Part shown: one piece after another, positions 54,351-63,577 of the stretch
How the letters are laid out: the number at the start of each line of letters is the position of its first letter
Numbering within the stretch: the stretch's first letter is position 1
Source of the DNA: Acidobacteriota bacterium
Lineage (GTDB): Bacteria; Acidobacteriota; Blastocatellia; UBA7656
Direction of reading: 5' to 3'
Assembly: GCA_038040445.1 (NCBI GenBank)
Contig: JBBPIG010000003.1
Location: forward strand, 310,001 to 374,000
Length of the DNA: 64,000 bases
Made by a program: the position numbers and the translations under genes
The notes under the pieces: generated by a model
Database searches by the model: none
Seen by the model: the letters and a program-made list of their open reading frames with translations, nothing else
Told to the model about the DNA's origin: nothing

Positions 54351-55511
54351 ATGACCAAACTGATCAAGTCAGTTTCTCTTATGTTCGTTATCGCGCTTGT
54401 CTGCTCGCAGCCGCGCATTTCAGCATCGCAGACTGCCGGGACGAAGTCCTCAACGCATACAGAGAATTCGATCAGGCAAGAGGACCACAACTGGACCTGG
54501 CATCATCGGGACAACGAGATAGATCTTAAAGTGACGATTCGCGGCAAGGTCGAGTTTGCCGACGATGACAGCGACATCAAAAGCATCTCGCCGGATGGGT
54601 CAATCCGCGTGTCTGACGACCGCGGCGGAGTGTATCGAAAGTTCGAAGCATCGATGACCCCCAGCGGATTGAAACGATCGTACTCAATCAACGGCCAATC
54701 AACCCCGTTCAACGATGATGCGCGCGGGTGGCTCGCAAAAGTGCTAAATGACACAGTCCGGCAGGGCGGCTACGATGCAAGACCGCGAGTGCAGAGAATC
54801 CTGAAGCAAAGCGGGCCGAGCGGAGTGCTGGCGGAGATCGCGCAACTCAAAGGCGATTACGTAAAACGCATCTACTTTGACGAACTGCTCAATCAAGGCA
54901 ACCTCGACACCGGGACGGCAAGGGAGGTCCTCCGCCAGGCTTCGCGGGTGATCCATTCCGATTACGAAAAAGCGCAGCTTCTCATCAAGATGTCCGACAG
55001 CTACCTTGGCGACGAGCAGGCGCGCACTATCTATCTCGAAGGCGTGAACACGATTCATTCGGATTATGAAAAGGGCCGGGTGCTTGCCGCGCTGTTGAAG
55101 CAAGGAAGTCTGAGCGGCGAGAACCTTTTATTTACGATTCGTTCCGCGCACAACATTTCTTCCGATTATGAGAGAGCGCAGTTGTTGATCAAGATAGCAG
55201 GCGCTTTCCCGCTTGATGAACAAGCGCGCGCCGTCTATCTCGAAGGAGTTGCGACCATCAAGTCGGACTACGAAAAAGGGCGGGTGCTTTCCGCGATCCT
55301 GAAGAAGGGAGATCTTGGCAGAGAGACTCTGCTGTTCGCGCTCAAATCTGCTTCCACCATCTCTTCCGATTACGAAAAAGCGCAGTTGTTCATCAAGGTT
55401 GCCGCTGCAAGCTCGGGCGACGAGGCTGTGCGCACTGCCTTGATTGACTCGGCGCGCGGTATCAGGTCGGAGTACGAACGCGGGCGCGTTCTCTCTGCTG
55501 TCTTCAAATAG
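54351..55511 (+). CDS. Secreted protein with 34-residue SDYEK repeats
   Basis: 386 residues from ATG 54351, with AAAAGGAG 10 bp upstream; the frame is open from 54213 but runs through the ADOP relic in another frame. A signal peptide ends near SASQ. The C-terminal half has six repeats of about 34 residues (102 bp) carrying SDYEK-x(4)-L, alternating between AQLLIK and GRVLAA types, so the true unit may be 68 residues. The repeats are helical, like HEAT or TPR solenoids. The N-terminal part (FADDDSDIKSISPDGSIRVS) is beta-rich. Related proteins accompany ADOP and BlaR-like genes; function unknown. Confidence 0.8.
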   Translation: MTKLIKSVSLMFVIALVCSQPRISASQTAGTKSSTHTENSIRQEDHNWTWHHRDNEIDLKVTIRGKVEFADDDSDIKSISPDGSIRVSDDRGGVYRKFEASMTPSGLKRSYSINGQSTPFNDDARGWLAKVLNDTVRQGGYDARPRVQRILKQSGPSGVLAEIAQLKGDYVKRIYFDELLNQGNLDTGTAREVLRQASRVIHSDYEKAQLLIKMSDSYLGDEQARTIYLEGVNTIHSDYEKGRVLAALLKQGSLSGENLLFTIRSAHNISSDYERAQLLIKIAGAFPLDEQARAVYLEGVATIKSDYEKGRVLSAILKKGDLGRETLLFALKSASTISSDYEKAQLFIKVAAASSGDEAVRTALIDSARGIRSEYERGRVLSAVFK

Positions 55512-55547
55512 CAGCAGTAGAAGAATTGCCGATTTGCGATTGCCCAT

Positions 55548-55624
55548 TGCCGACGGTTCCGGGTTTGCGGTTCCGGGTTCAACCTGAACCCTGAACCACG
55601 AACCCTGAACCTGAGTTCAGGAGT
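55548..55624. repeat. Short-word palindromic spacer (GGTTCCGGG/CCTGAAC type)
   Basis: GGTTCCGGGTTTGCGGTTCC and GGGTTC are mirrored by GAACCCTGAACCACGAACCC and CCTGAAC. It separates the repeat protein from the first complete ADOP permease; its last bases abut the ribosome region. Confidence 0.75.
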
Positions 55625-55628
55625 ACGT

Positions 55629-58064
55629 ATGCAAATTCTTTGGCAAGATGTTCGTTATGGCGTGAGAACGCTGCGGGGTAATTTCAGCTTCACTCTCATA
55701 GCCATCGTCGCCCTGGCATTGGGAATCGGCGCGAACACCGCCATCTTCAGCGTGGTCAATGCCGTTCTTCTGCGTCCGCTGCCGTACCGGGATGCCGGCC
55801 GCATCGTAGCTATTCAGGAAATCACAAGAGAGGGCAAGCGCATTCAAGTGACGCCCGCGAATTTCCTGGACTGGCGCGCGCAGAACACCGTCTTCGAACA
55901 TCTGGCTGCGATTCTCGAACGCACGTCGAACCTTGCCGGCACGGACCAGGCCGAGCGCATCAACCTCGTCATGACCTCGGCAAACTTCTTTCAGGTGTTC
56001 GGCGCGCAGCCGCAGCGCGGGCGATTATTCCTTCCGGAAGACGAACAGGCCGGGCATCCTCCGATTGTCGTCCTCGGTCACGGGTTGTGGCAGCGGCGCT
56101 TCGGCGGCGACCCCGAGATCGTCGGCAAATCCGTCACGCTGGACGGCAAGGGCTACGCCGTCGTAGGGATCGCGCCGGCTGGCTTTCAATATCCCGGTAA
56201 GACCGACGCGTGGCTGCCGCCGCTCAGACTCGCGCCGGCAGTCAACGACACAATGGATGTGACGCGGGTGCGCGGCTTCGGATTCCTGAGCGCGGTGGCG
56301 TTGCTGAAGCCGGGCGTCCCGCTCGGGCAGGCGCAAGCCGAGATGGAAACGATCACCACTCAGTTGCGGGAGCAGTACCCCGAAACCAACAACAGGCGTT
56401 TCGACCGCGTCGTCACCCTGCACACGCATCTGGTCGGCGACACAAGCACGGTGTTGTGGCTGCTTCTGGGCGCGGTCGGCTTCGTCTTGTTGATAGCCTG
56501 CGCCAACGTCGCGAATCTGATGCTTGTGCGCGCAACCGCCAGGCAAAAGGAGATTGCGATCCGCACCGCGCTTGGCGCATCGCGGCTGCGCATCATTCGA
56601 CAACTGCTTACCGAAAGCGTGATGCTCGCGATTACCGGCGGCGCGACGGGACTGTTGCTGGCCTGGTGGGGAATAGACTTGCTGACGCGCCTGCTGCCGA
56701 AAGATTTCCCGAGGCTTCAAGACATCAACTTAGATCTGACCGTGCTCGGCTCGACTATCGTTGTTTCCCTGATTACCGGCATCGTGTTTGGCTTCGCTCC
56801 CGCGTGGCAAGTCTCGAGAACCGATGTTAACGAAACGCTGAAAGACAATTCGCGAGGCGCAATCGGCGGCGGCGTCGGCAACCGACTCCGCAGTCTGTTC
56901 GTCGTCGCGGAAGTCGCGCTGTCGCTGGTACTGCTGGTTGGCGCGGGACTTCTGCTTCGCAGTTTCCTTCAACTGCAATCCGTCAACACCGGCTTCAATC
57001 CGGCGCAGGTGTTGACCATACGTTTGAGTCCTTCGGGTACGAACTTCCGCGAAGATCCGCAATACATCGCCTACTACAAACAAGTGACCGAACGGATCAG
57101 TGCGATCCCGGGGGTCGAGTCGGTCGGCGCAATCAACACGCTGCCGTTGGCGAAGGGTCCGACCGCGGGTTTCCGAATCGAAGGCCGCCCGCTACTGCCC
57201 GCCGATCAGTGGCCCGGAGGAAACTATCGCAATGTCAACCCCGATTACTTCCGCGCCTTGAACATCCCGGTGGTGCAAGGCCGCGGCTTTGAGGAGAGGG
57301 ACAACGCCTCGGCTCAGCTTGTCGCGATGATCAACCAAGCTACGGCCGACCACGATTTCGCGGGCGAGAATCCGGTCGGCAAACGCATCAACTTCGGCGG
57401 CGTCGATAGCAAACGCCAACCGATCTGGTTCGAGATCGTAGGCGTTGTGGCCAACGTTCGGAGCATTGAGTTGAAGGAAGACCCGTTGGCGGAAGTGTAC
57501 ACCGCTTCGCTGCAGGATGCTTTCGTCGGCATGTCGATTGTCATACGCACGACAATCGAGCCGGCGGGTTTGACCGCCGCGGTGCGGCAGGCTGTGCAAG
57601 ACGTGGATCGAGCGCAGCCGATTTCGGAGATCCGAACGATGGACAACGTCGTCAGCGAGTCGGTAACTCAGCCGCGTTTCAACCTCACGTTGCTGGGCAT
57701 CTTCGGCGGCATCGCGCTGGTTTTGTCGGCGGCTGGAATCTACGGCGTGATGGCTTATACGGTGGCGCAGCGAACGCATGAAATCGGCATTCGCGTTGCG
57801 CTGGGGGCTAAGGCTCCCGACGTGCTGCGGATGATACTAGCTCAAGGTTTGCGATTGACGGCCATCGGTATCGTGATCGGCTTGGTGGGCTCGATGCTGC
57901 TAACAAGGTTCTTGTCCACGCTCTTATTCGGCGTGAGCCCAACCGACCCGCTGACCTTCGCGGTCGTCGCATTGTTTTTGATGGGAGTGGCTCTCGTAGC
58001 CTGTTTCGTGCCGGCCCGTCGCGCCGCCAAGACTGATCCGATGGTGGCGCTGCGATATGAATAG
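55629..58064 (+). CDS. ADOP family ABC permease, copy 1
   Basis: 811 residues with MacB-like periplasmic core domains and FtsX-like membrane segments duplicated in tandem. The start QILWQDVRYGVRTLRGNFSF and [20 protein letters not shown] are typical of the acidobacterial duplicated orphan permeases, as is the C-terminal [10 protein letters not shown]. About eight membrane segments are expected. The cognate ATPase is not encoded here, hence 'orphan'. The family is thought to be secretion or efflux related; no substrate is known. It is the first of four consecutive copies. Confidence 0.93.
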   Translation: MQILWQDVRYGVRTLRGNFSFTLIAIVALALGIGANTAIFSVVNAVLLRPLPYRDAGRIVAIQEITREGKRIQVTPANFLDWRAQNTVFEHLAAILERTSNLAGTDQAERINLVMTSANFFQVFGAQPQRGRLFLPEDEQAGHPPIVVLGHGLWQRRFGGDPEIVGKSVTLDGKGYAVVGIAPAGFQYPGKTDAWLPPLRLAPAVNDTMDVTRVRGFGFLSAVALLKPGVPLGQAQAEMETITTQLREQYPETNNRRFDRVVTLHTHLVGDTSTVLWLLLGAVGFVLLIACANVANLMLVRATARQKEIAIRTALGASRLRIIRQLLTESVMLAITGGATGLLLAWWGIDLLTRLLPKDFPRLQDINLDLTVLGSTIVVSLITGIVFGFAPAWQVSRTDVNETLKDNSRGAIGGGVGNRLRSLFVVAEVALSLVLLVGAGLLLRSFLQLQSVNTGFNPAQVLTIRLSPSGTNFREDPQYIAYYKQVTERISAIPGVESVGAINTLPLAKGPTAGFRIEGRPLLPADQWPGGNYRNVNPDYFRALNIPVVQGRGFEERDNASAQLVAMINQATADHDFAGENPVGKRINFGGVDSKRQPIWFEIVGVVANVRSIELKEDPLAEVYTASLQDAFVGMSIVIRTTIEPAGLTAAVRQAVQDVDRAQPISEIRTMDNVVSESVTQPRFNLTLLGIFGGIALVLSAAGIYGVMAYTVAQRTHEIGIRVALGAKAPDVLRMILAQGLRLTAIGIVIGLVGSMLLTRFLSTLLFGVSPTDPLTFAVVALFLMGVALVACFVPARRAAKTDPMVALRYE

Positions 58065-58276
58065 GGTCAAGGTTCAGGGTTCAGGGTTCAGAGTTCAGGG
58101 TTCAGGGTTCAGAGTTCAGGGTTCAGAGTTCAGGGTTCAGAGTTCCGGGTTCTCAGGGTCTGCTTAGAAAAACATTGAAGCTAGCGAATGAACCCTGAAC
58201 CCTGAACCCTGAACCCTGAACCTTGAACCCGAACCCTGAACCCTGAACCCTGAACTCTGAACCCTGAACCCAGGGA
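58065..58276. repeat. Long palindromic spacer of GGTTCAG words
   Basis: The left arm, about 58065-58158, is a run of GGTTCAGGGTTCAG and GGTTCAGAGTTCAG words. After a loop of about 32 bp, the right arm about 58191-58271 is the reverse complement, CCCTGAACCCTGAACC and GAACTCTGAACCC. The last word ends just before the ribosome site (AAGGAG at 58279-58284). The stem could reach about 80 bp. It contains no frame. Confidence 0.9.
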
Positions 58277-58292
58277 ACAAGGAGAAGAAGTC

Positions 58293-60797
58293 ATGGAAAC
58301 CCTTTGGCAGGATCTGCGCTTTGGCTTGCGAATGCTGTGGAAGAAGCCTGGCTTTGCGATCATAGCGGTTTTTACCCTGGCCCTGGGCATTGGCGCGAAC
58401 ACGGCGATCTTCAGCGTGGTGGATGCGGTCCTGCTCAGACAGCTTCCTTACCCGGCAGCCGAGCGGCTGGTGTTCCTATGGTCGACGATGCACGCGCAGG
58501 GTGTTCCGCAATCCGGAAGCGCGATGCCCAATTACCGCGAGTGGCGCGACCAGAATCAGAGCTTCGAGGGACTGGGCGGGTTTTACTACGGCGACTTTAA
58601 TCTTTCCACCGCCAACAACGAGCCGGAGCGCGTGCAGGGAGCTTACATCACCCACAACCTGTTCGACGTGCTCGGAGTAGCTCCTCAGTTCGGCCGCACA
58701 TTCGCAGCCGAAGAGAACCAATTCGGCCAGCATCTTACCGTGCTGCTCAGCCACGGATTGTGGCAGCGGCGTTTCGGCGGCAATCTAGACATCATCGGGC
58801 GCGATATCAGACTTGGCGGCGAGAGCTTCATCGTCGCCGGAGTGATGCCGCCCGGTATGCCCTTCTTCGACAACCTCCCCGAAGTGGAATTGTGGAGACC
58901 GATTGCTTTTCCGCCCGGCGATAGTTTGGACACACGCAACAATCACTTCGTCAATCTTGTCGGCAGGCTTAAAGCGGGCGTGACACGCGAGCAGGCCCAA
59001 GACGACGTCACCGCCATCGCGCTCGGGATGGAAGCGCAGGAGCCAGGAAACAAGGGTCTGGGCGCATCAGTGGTGCCTGTCCAGGAGCAGCTTGTCGGCG
59101 AGTCACGCGCGGCGTTGTTGGTTTTGTTAGGCGCGGTCGCGTTTGTGTTGCTGGTGGCCTGCGTCAACGTAGCGAACCTACTGCTGGCACGCGCTGCCGC
59201 CAGAGAGAAGGAACTGGCGATTCGCGCCAGCTTGGGCGCAAGCCGCGCGCGGTTGATTCGCCAGATGGTGAGCGAGTGCTTGCCGATTGGACTACTTGGC
59301 GCGGCGGCTGGACTGCTGTTGGCGAATTGGGGCATCGAGTTGATCTCATCGCTGCTGCCGGCGTCGCTGCCGCGATACAACGCAATCGGCGTCGACGGCC
59401 GGGTGCTTGCCTTCACGTTCGTGGTGTCGTTGTTGACGGTTCTTCTCTTCGGGCTTTTGCCCGCGCTGCAATCGGTAAGAGAGGACGTGCGCGAGGCGCT
59501 CAACGAAGGCGGACGCAGCGGAATCGGCGGCAAGAGGCAGGGCACGCTGCGCAAGTTGCTGGTGGTATCAGAAGTCGCGTTGGCCCTGGTGCTGCTGATC
59601 GGCGCAGGGCTGATGGCAAGGAGCTTCATCAGACTGCGCGAGGTAGACACGGGTTTCAACGCGCGCAACGTATTGACGATGGGCGTGCCGCTGCCCGATG
59701 CGAAGTATCCGATCCCGCTCAACGCAGACGATCCGCGACACCCGGCGGCGATGGCTTTCTTCGATCAATTGCTCGCGCGGGTGGAAGCGTTGCCCGGTGT
59801 GAAGAGCGCGACGATAGGCACGATTGTGCCGCTCGGGGCCGGAACCGGATGGGGTAAGTTCTTCAGCGTTGAAGGCGGCGCGGCGCCGCCGTCGATCGAT
59901 CAGGTTCCGCTGGTGCGGTTTGGGTTAATCGGCCACGACTACTTCCGGACTTTTGGCGTTGCCTTGCAGCAAGGCCGCGAGTTCACTCCGCAGGACAACG
60001 AGGACTCGCAGCCGGTGGCGATAATCAACGAGACGCTCGCGCGGCGTTTCTTCCCGAACGAGGACCCCGTCGGCAGAACAATATGGATGGGACCACCGGA
60101 ATACCTGCTCCCGCCCGAGGCCCAAACGCCCGCGAATCGGTCTCCCCGCCGGGTGATTGTCGGAGTGGTAGCCGATGTCAAAGGCCGCAGTTTGAATCAA
60201 CCGCCCTCGGCGATGGTGTACGCGCCGTATCATCAATACAGGCGCGAAGGGTGGACCAACTCGATGATGCTCGCCGTGCGCACCGAGACCGCGCCGGCGG
60301 CAGTAGCGTTGGCGATCAAGAGTAAGGTGAGCTCCCTCGACCCGGATCAGCCGGTCAGCAACGTACGAACCATCGACGAGCTGCTCGGCAGATCGCTTTC
60401 GGAATCAAAGTTTACTTTGCTGCTGCTGGGTCTTTTTGCCGGAGTGGCCCTGGTGTTGGCCGCGATTGGAATCTACGGTGTCATTGCCTACTCCGTCAGC
60501 CAGCGAACTCATGAGATCGGCGTCCGTCTGGCGCTTGGCGCGCAAGCGGGCGACGTGTTCAGGCTGGTGATAGGGCAAGGGATGATGCTGACCTTGATCG
60601 GCGTGGCAATCGGATTGGCGGCTGCGTTGGCGTTAACCAGGTTGATGGTGAGTTTGTTGTTTGGAGTCAGCGCGACCGATCCGTTGACGTTCGCGGTGAT
60701 CGCCCTGCTGCTGACGAGCGTGGCGCTGCTGGCCTGTTATATCCCGGCTCGGCGGGCGACGAAAGTGGACCCGATGGTGGCGCTGAGGTACGAATAG
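58293..60797 (+). CDS. ADOP family ABC permease, copy 2
   Basis: 834 residues, the longest of the set. [20 protein letters not shown] opens the protein and [18 protein letters not shown] follows; [20 protein letters not shown] and VALRYE at the end show the same architecture as copies 1 and 3. The internal extracytoplasmic domain differs most from its neighbours, as expected if paralogues have diversified. The ribosome site AAGGAG lies 8 bp before ATG 58293, directly after the palindromic spacer. Confidence 0.93.
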   Translation: METLWQDLRFGLRMLWKKPGFAIIAVFTLALGIGANTAIFSVVDAVLLRQLPYPAAERLVFLWSTMHAQGVPQSGSAMPNYREWRDQNQSFEGLGGFYYGDFNLSTANNEPERVQGAYITHNLFDVLGVAPQFGRTFAAEENQFGQHLTVLLSHGLWQRRFGGNLDIIGRDIRLGGESFIVAGVMPPGMPFFDNLPEVELWRPIAFPPGDSLDTRNNHFVNLVGRLKAGVTREQAQDDVTAIALGMEAQEPGNKGLGASVVPVQEQLVGESRAALLVLLGAVAFVLLVACVNVANLLLARAAAREKELAIRASLGASRARLIRQMVSECLPIGLLGAAAGLLLANWGIELISSLLPASLPRYNAIGVDGRVLAFTFVVSLLTVLLFGLLPALQSVREDVREALNEGGRSGIGGKRQGTLRKLLVVSEVALALVLLIGAGLMARSFIRLREVDTGFNARNVLTMGVPLPDAKYPIPLNADDPRHPAAMAFFDQLLARVEALPGVKSATIGTIVPLGAGTGWGKFFSVEGGAAPPSIDQVPLVRFGLIGHDYFRTFGVALQQGREFTPQDNEDSQPVAIINETLARRFFPNEDPVGRTIWMGPPEYLLPPEAQTPANRSPRRVIVGVVADVKGRSLNQPPSAMVYAPYHQYRREGWTNSMMLAVRTETAPAAVALAIKSKVSSLDPDQPVSNVRTIDELLGRSLSESKFTLLLLGLFAGVALVLAAIGIYGVIAYSVSQRTHEIGVRLALGAQAGDVFRLVIGQGMMLTLIGVAIGLAAALALTRLMVSLLFGVSATDPLTFAVIALLLTSVALLACYIPARRATKVDPMVALRYE

Positions 60798-61008
60798 GTT
60801 CAGGATTCAGGGTTCAGAGTTCAGGGTTCCGGGTTCAGGGTTTCTAGTTTCTGGTTTATGGTTTCTGGTTCCAATCTCGTAACCAATAATCAGAGAGGAG
60901 ACGCCCGAAGCAGGAAACCAGAAACCAGAAACGAGAAACCCTGAACCCGGAACCCTGAACCCTGAACCCGGAACTCTGAACCCGGAAACCCGGAAACCCC
61001 GAAACCGG
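60798..61008. repeat. Nested two-word palindromic spacer (GGTTCAG then TTTCTGG)
   Basis: The left side runs GGTTCAGGATTCAGGGTTCA words and then GTTTCTAGTTTCTGGTTT words. After a loop near 60880-60915, the right side runs AACCAGAAACCAGAAA words and then ACCCTGAACCCGGAACCCTG words. The words appear in mirror order (A-B, loop, B'-A'), as needed for one continuous hairpin. GGAGG at 61007-61011 is the ribosome site of copy 3. Confidence 0.9.
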
Positions 61009-61016
61009 AGGTAACT

Positions 61017-63470
61017 ATGGAGACTTTCTTTCAAGATATGCGTTACGGTCTGCGGCTCCTGATCAAGCGGCCGGGCTTTACCGCGGTGGCGGTCATCGCG
61101 CTCGCCCTGGGCATCGGCGCCAACAGCGCGATCTTCAGCGTCGTGAACGGCGTAGTGTTGCGAGCCTTGCCCTACAAGGACCCCGAGCAACTGATGATGG
61201 TCTGGAGCAAGAGACCCTTGCTTCAAGCGCAAGTGGGCTCCGCCGAATTTCCGGTCTCGGCCGGTGACTTCATCGATTGGCGGGACCAGAATCAAGTCTT
61301 CGAACAGATCGCTGCATTTCACACTCAGCCGTTCAACATCACCGGCGCCGGTGAGCCCGAGTTTCTTGGCGGCGTGCGCGCGTCGGCCAGCTTGTTTTCA
61401 TTGCTTGGCGTCGAGCCGAAGCTCGGCCGGACCTTCACGGTTGACGAGGACCAGCCGGGCGCTGGTCAAGTGGTGCTCATCAGCCACGGGCTATGGCAGC
61501 GGCGCTTCGGCTCCGACCCGAACATAGTAGGCCAGAAGCTCACGCTCAACGATCAGCCTTACACCGTCGTGGGCGTGTTGCCGGCCGGGTTCCAATTCCC
61601 GCGCAAGGGCGAGATGCCCGCCGGCTACCAGTTCCCACGGCAAGCGGATCTCTACACACCGCTTGCCTGGACTCCCGCGCAAGCCACCAACCGCGGACGG
61701 AACTTCCTCGCGGTGATCGCGCGACTCAAGCCGCAAGTCACCATCGAGCAAGCTGGGGCCGAGATGGATGCCATAGCGGAGCAGTTGAAGCAGCAGTATC
61801 CGCAGACCAATACCAACAAGGAAGCCTTCCTTGTAGCGCTGCATCAACAAGTCGTCGGAAAAGTGCGCACGGCGTTGCTGGTGCTTCTGGGCGCGGTGGG
61901 TTTTGTGCTTTTGATCGCCTGCGCGAACGTCGCCAACCTTTTGCTGGCCCGAGCCGCTTCTCGGCAAAAGGAGATGGCGATTCGCACCGCGCTCGGCGCA
62001 AGCCGTTTTCGTGTGATCCGGCAGTTGCTGACAGAAAGCGTGCTTCTGTCTTTGGTCGGAGGAACACTCGGGCTGCTTCTCGCGCTCTGGGGGATCGAAC
62101 TGCTTCTGGCGATCAGCCCCGGCAACTTGCCTCGCATCGATACGATTGGGATTGACGGGCGGGTCTTCGCCTTCACGCTGGCGATCTCGGTGCTCACAGG
62201 AATCGGTTTCGGTTTAGCGCCGGCCATCCAGGTCTCGAAGCCCGACCTTAACGACGCGCTAAAAGAAGGCGGTCGCGCGTCATCTGTCGGCCATAACAGA
62301 TTTCGTGGCCTGCTGGTCGTCTCCGAGGTAGCTCTATCGCTGGTGCTGTTGATCGGCGCGGGACTGATGATCCGCAGCTTCGTCGCACTGCTCAACGTCG
62401 ATCCAGGGTTGAACGCGAAGAACGTACTGACCCTTGATATCGGGCTGCCGCGAACCAAGTACACGGGTCCGCAGCAGACTGCGTTCTTTGAGCAGGTCAT
62501 CGCTCGGCTGCAAGCTTTACCGGGAGTGCAGTCGGCGGGCGCGGTCTATCCTTTGCCGCTCAGCGGCGCCGAAGAAGGGATGGGCTTCAACATCGACGGA
62601 CGGCAATCGGTTCCCGGGCAGGCATTCAACGCAGGTCCGCGGTGGGTCAGCAACGAGTACTTCAACACGATAGGTATTTCGTTGCTCAGAGGCCGCGAGT
62701 TTACCGAGCGCGACAACGCCGGCTCGCCGCGAGTGGTGGTCATCAATGACGCGATGGCGCGCGCTTACTGGCCCGATGAAGATCCGCTCGGCAAGCGCGT
62801 ATCGTTCGATCAGATCAACGAAGCGCCCAATTGGCGTGAGATCGTCGGCGTTGTGAGAGACGTCAAGCACTCGGCGGTGGATGCCAATTCGAAGCCCGAG
62901 ATGTACTTTCCGTTTCCACAATTCCCTTTGTTTTTCATGACGGTGGTCGTGCGCACAACCGGCGATCCGCTCAACCTGGTCGCGGCCGCCCGTAGCGAGG
63001 TGCTGGCGGTGAATGCGGACCAACCGATCTCAAATATTCACACGATGGAAGAGCTGATCGCGAATTCCATCGCGCAACGGAGATTCAACATGCTGCTGCT
63101 GGGTATCTTTGCCGGGGTGGCGTTGTTGCTCTCCGCGGTTGGAATCTACGGCGTGATGTCTTACTCGGTCGCTCAGCGCACGCATGAGCTGGGGGTGAGG
63201 ATGGCGCTGGGAGCCCAGACTTCTCACGTCGTTTCGCTGGTCGTGAAACAGGGGATGGCGCTTGCGTTGGCTGGAGTGGGTATCGGATTGGCGGCGGCGT
63301 TCGCATTGACCCGCATAATGGCGAGCTTGCTCTATGGTGTGAGCGCGACAGACCCGCTGACCTTTTCGGTTATTGCGGTGCTGCTGGCGTCGGTGGCGCT
63401 GTTGGCTTGTTATCTCCCGGCGCGTCGCGCGACAAAGGTCGATCCCATGATCGCGCTGAGGTATGAATGA
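61017..63470 (+). CDS. ADOP family ABC permease, copy 3
   Basis: 817 residues. ETFFQDMRYGLRLLIKRPGF at the start, ALGIGANSAIFSVVNGVV, and at the end [32 protein letters not shown] marks the first FtsX-like block. It aligns over its full length with copies 1 and 2, so the three arose by duplication. GGAGG lies about 6 bp before ATG 61017. Confidence 0.93.
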   Translation: METFFQDMRYGLRLLIKRPGFTAVAVIALALGIGANSAIFSVVNGVVLRALPYKDPEQLMMVWSKRPLLQAQVGSAEFPVSAGDFIDWRDQNQVFEQIAAFHTQPFNITGAGEPEFLGGVRASASLFSLLGVEPKLGRTFTVDEDQPGAGQVVLISHGLWQRRFGSDPNIVGQKLTLNDQPYTVVGVLPAGFQFPRKGEMPAGYQFPRQADLYTPLAWTPAQATNRGRNFLAVIARLKPQVTIEQAGAEMDAIAEQLKQQYPQTNTNKEAFLVALHQQVVGKVRTALLVLLGAVGFVLLIACANVANLLLARAASRQKEMAIRTALGASRFRVIRQLLTESVLLSLVGGTLGLLLALWGIELLLAISPGNLPRIDTIGIDGRVFAFTLAISVLTGIGFGLAPAIQVSKPDLNDALKEGGRASSVGHNRFRGLLVVSEVALSLVLLIGAGLMIRSFVALLNVDPGLNAKNVLTLDIGLPRTKYTGPQQTAFFEQVIARLQALPGVQSAGAVYPLPLSGAEEGMGFNIDGRQSVPGQAFNAGPRWVSNEYFNTIGISLLRGREFTERDNAGSPRVVVINDAMARAYWPDEDPLGKRVSFDQINEAPNWREIVGVVRDVKHSAVDANSKPEMYFPFPQFPLFFMTVVVRTTGDPLNLVAAARSEVLAVNADQPISNIHTMEELIANSIAQRRFNMLLLGIFAGVALLLSAVGIYGVMSYSVAQRTHELGVRMALGAQTSHVVSLVVKQGMALALAGVGIGLAAAFALTRIMASLLYGVSATDPLTFSVIAVLLASVALLACYLPARRATKVDPMIALRYE

Positions 63471-63473
63471 AAT

Positions 63474-63567
63474 CGATTTTGGATTTTGGATTTCGGGAAT
63501 TCGATAAAAGAGAAACGAGCTCGAAGGCTTCAATCCAAAATCCAAAATCTAAAATCCAAAATCTAAA
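63474..63567. repeat. Short-word palindromic spacer (GGATTTTGGATTT type)
   Basis: GATTTTGGATTTTGGATTTC near 63475 is mirrored by AATCCAAAATCCAAAATC words near 63532-63565. AT-rich, unlike the spacers between the previous copies. It lies between ADOP copies 3 and 4. Confidence 0.85.
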
Positions 63568-63577
63568 GGGGTGATTT

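Noticed and set aside
58065-58276. Interpretation of the GGTTCAG array as a CRISPR or telomere-like repeat
   Set aside because: No unique spacers between repeats, unit only 7 bp, and the array inverts at a loop; neither class fits.
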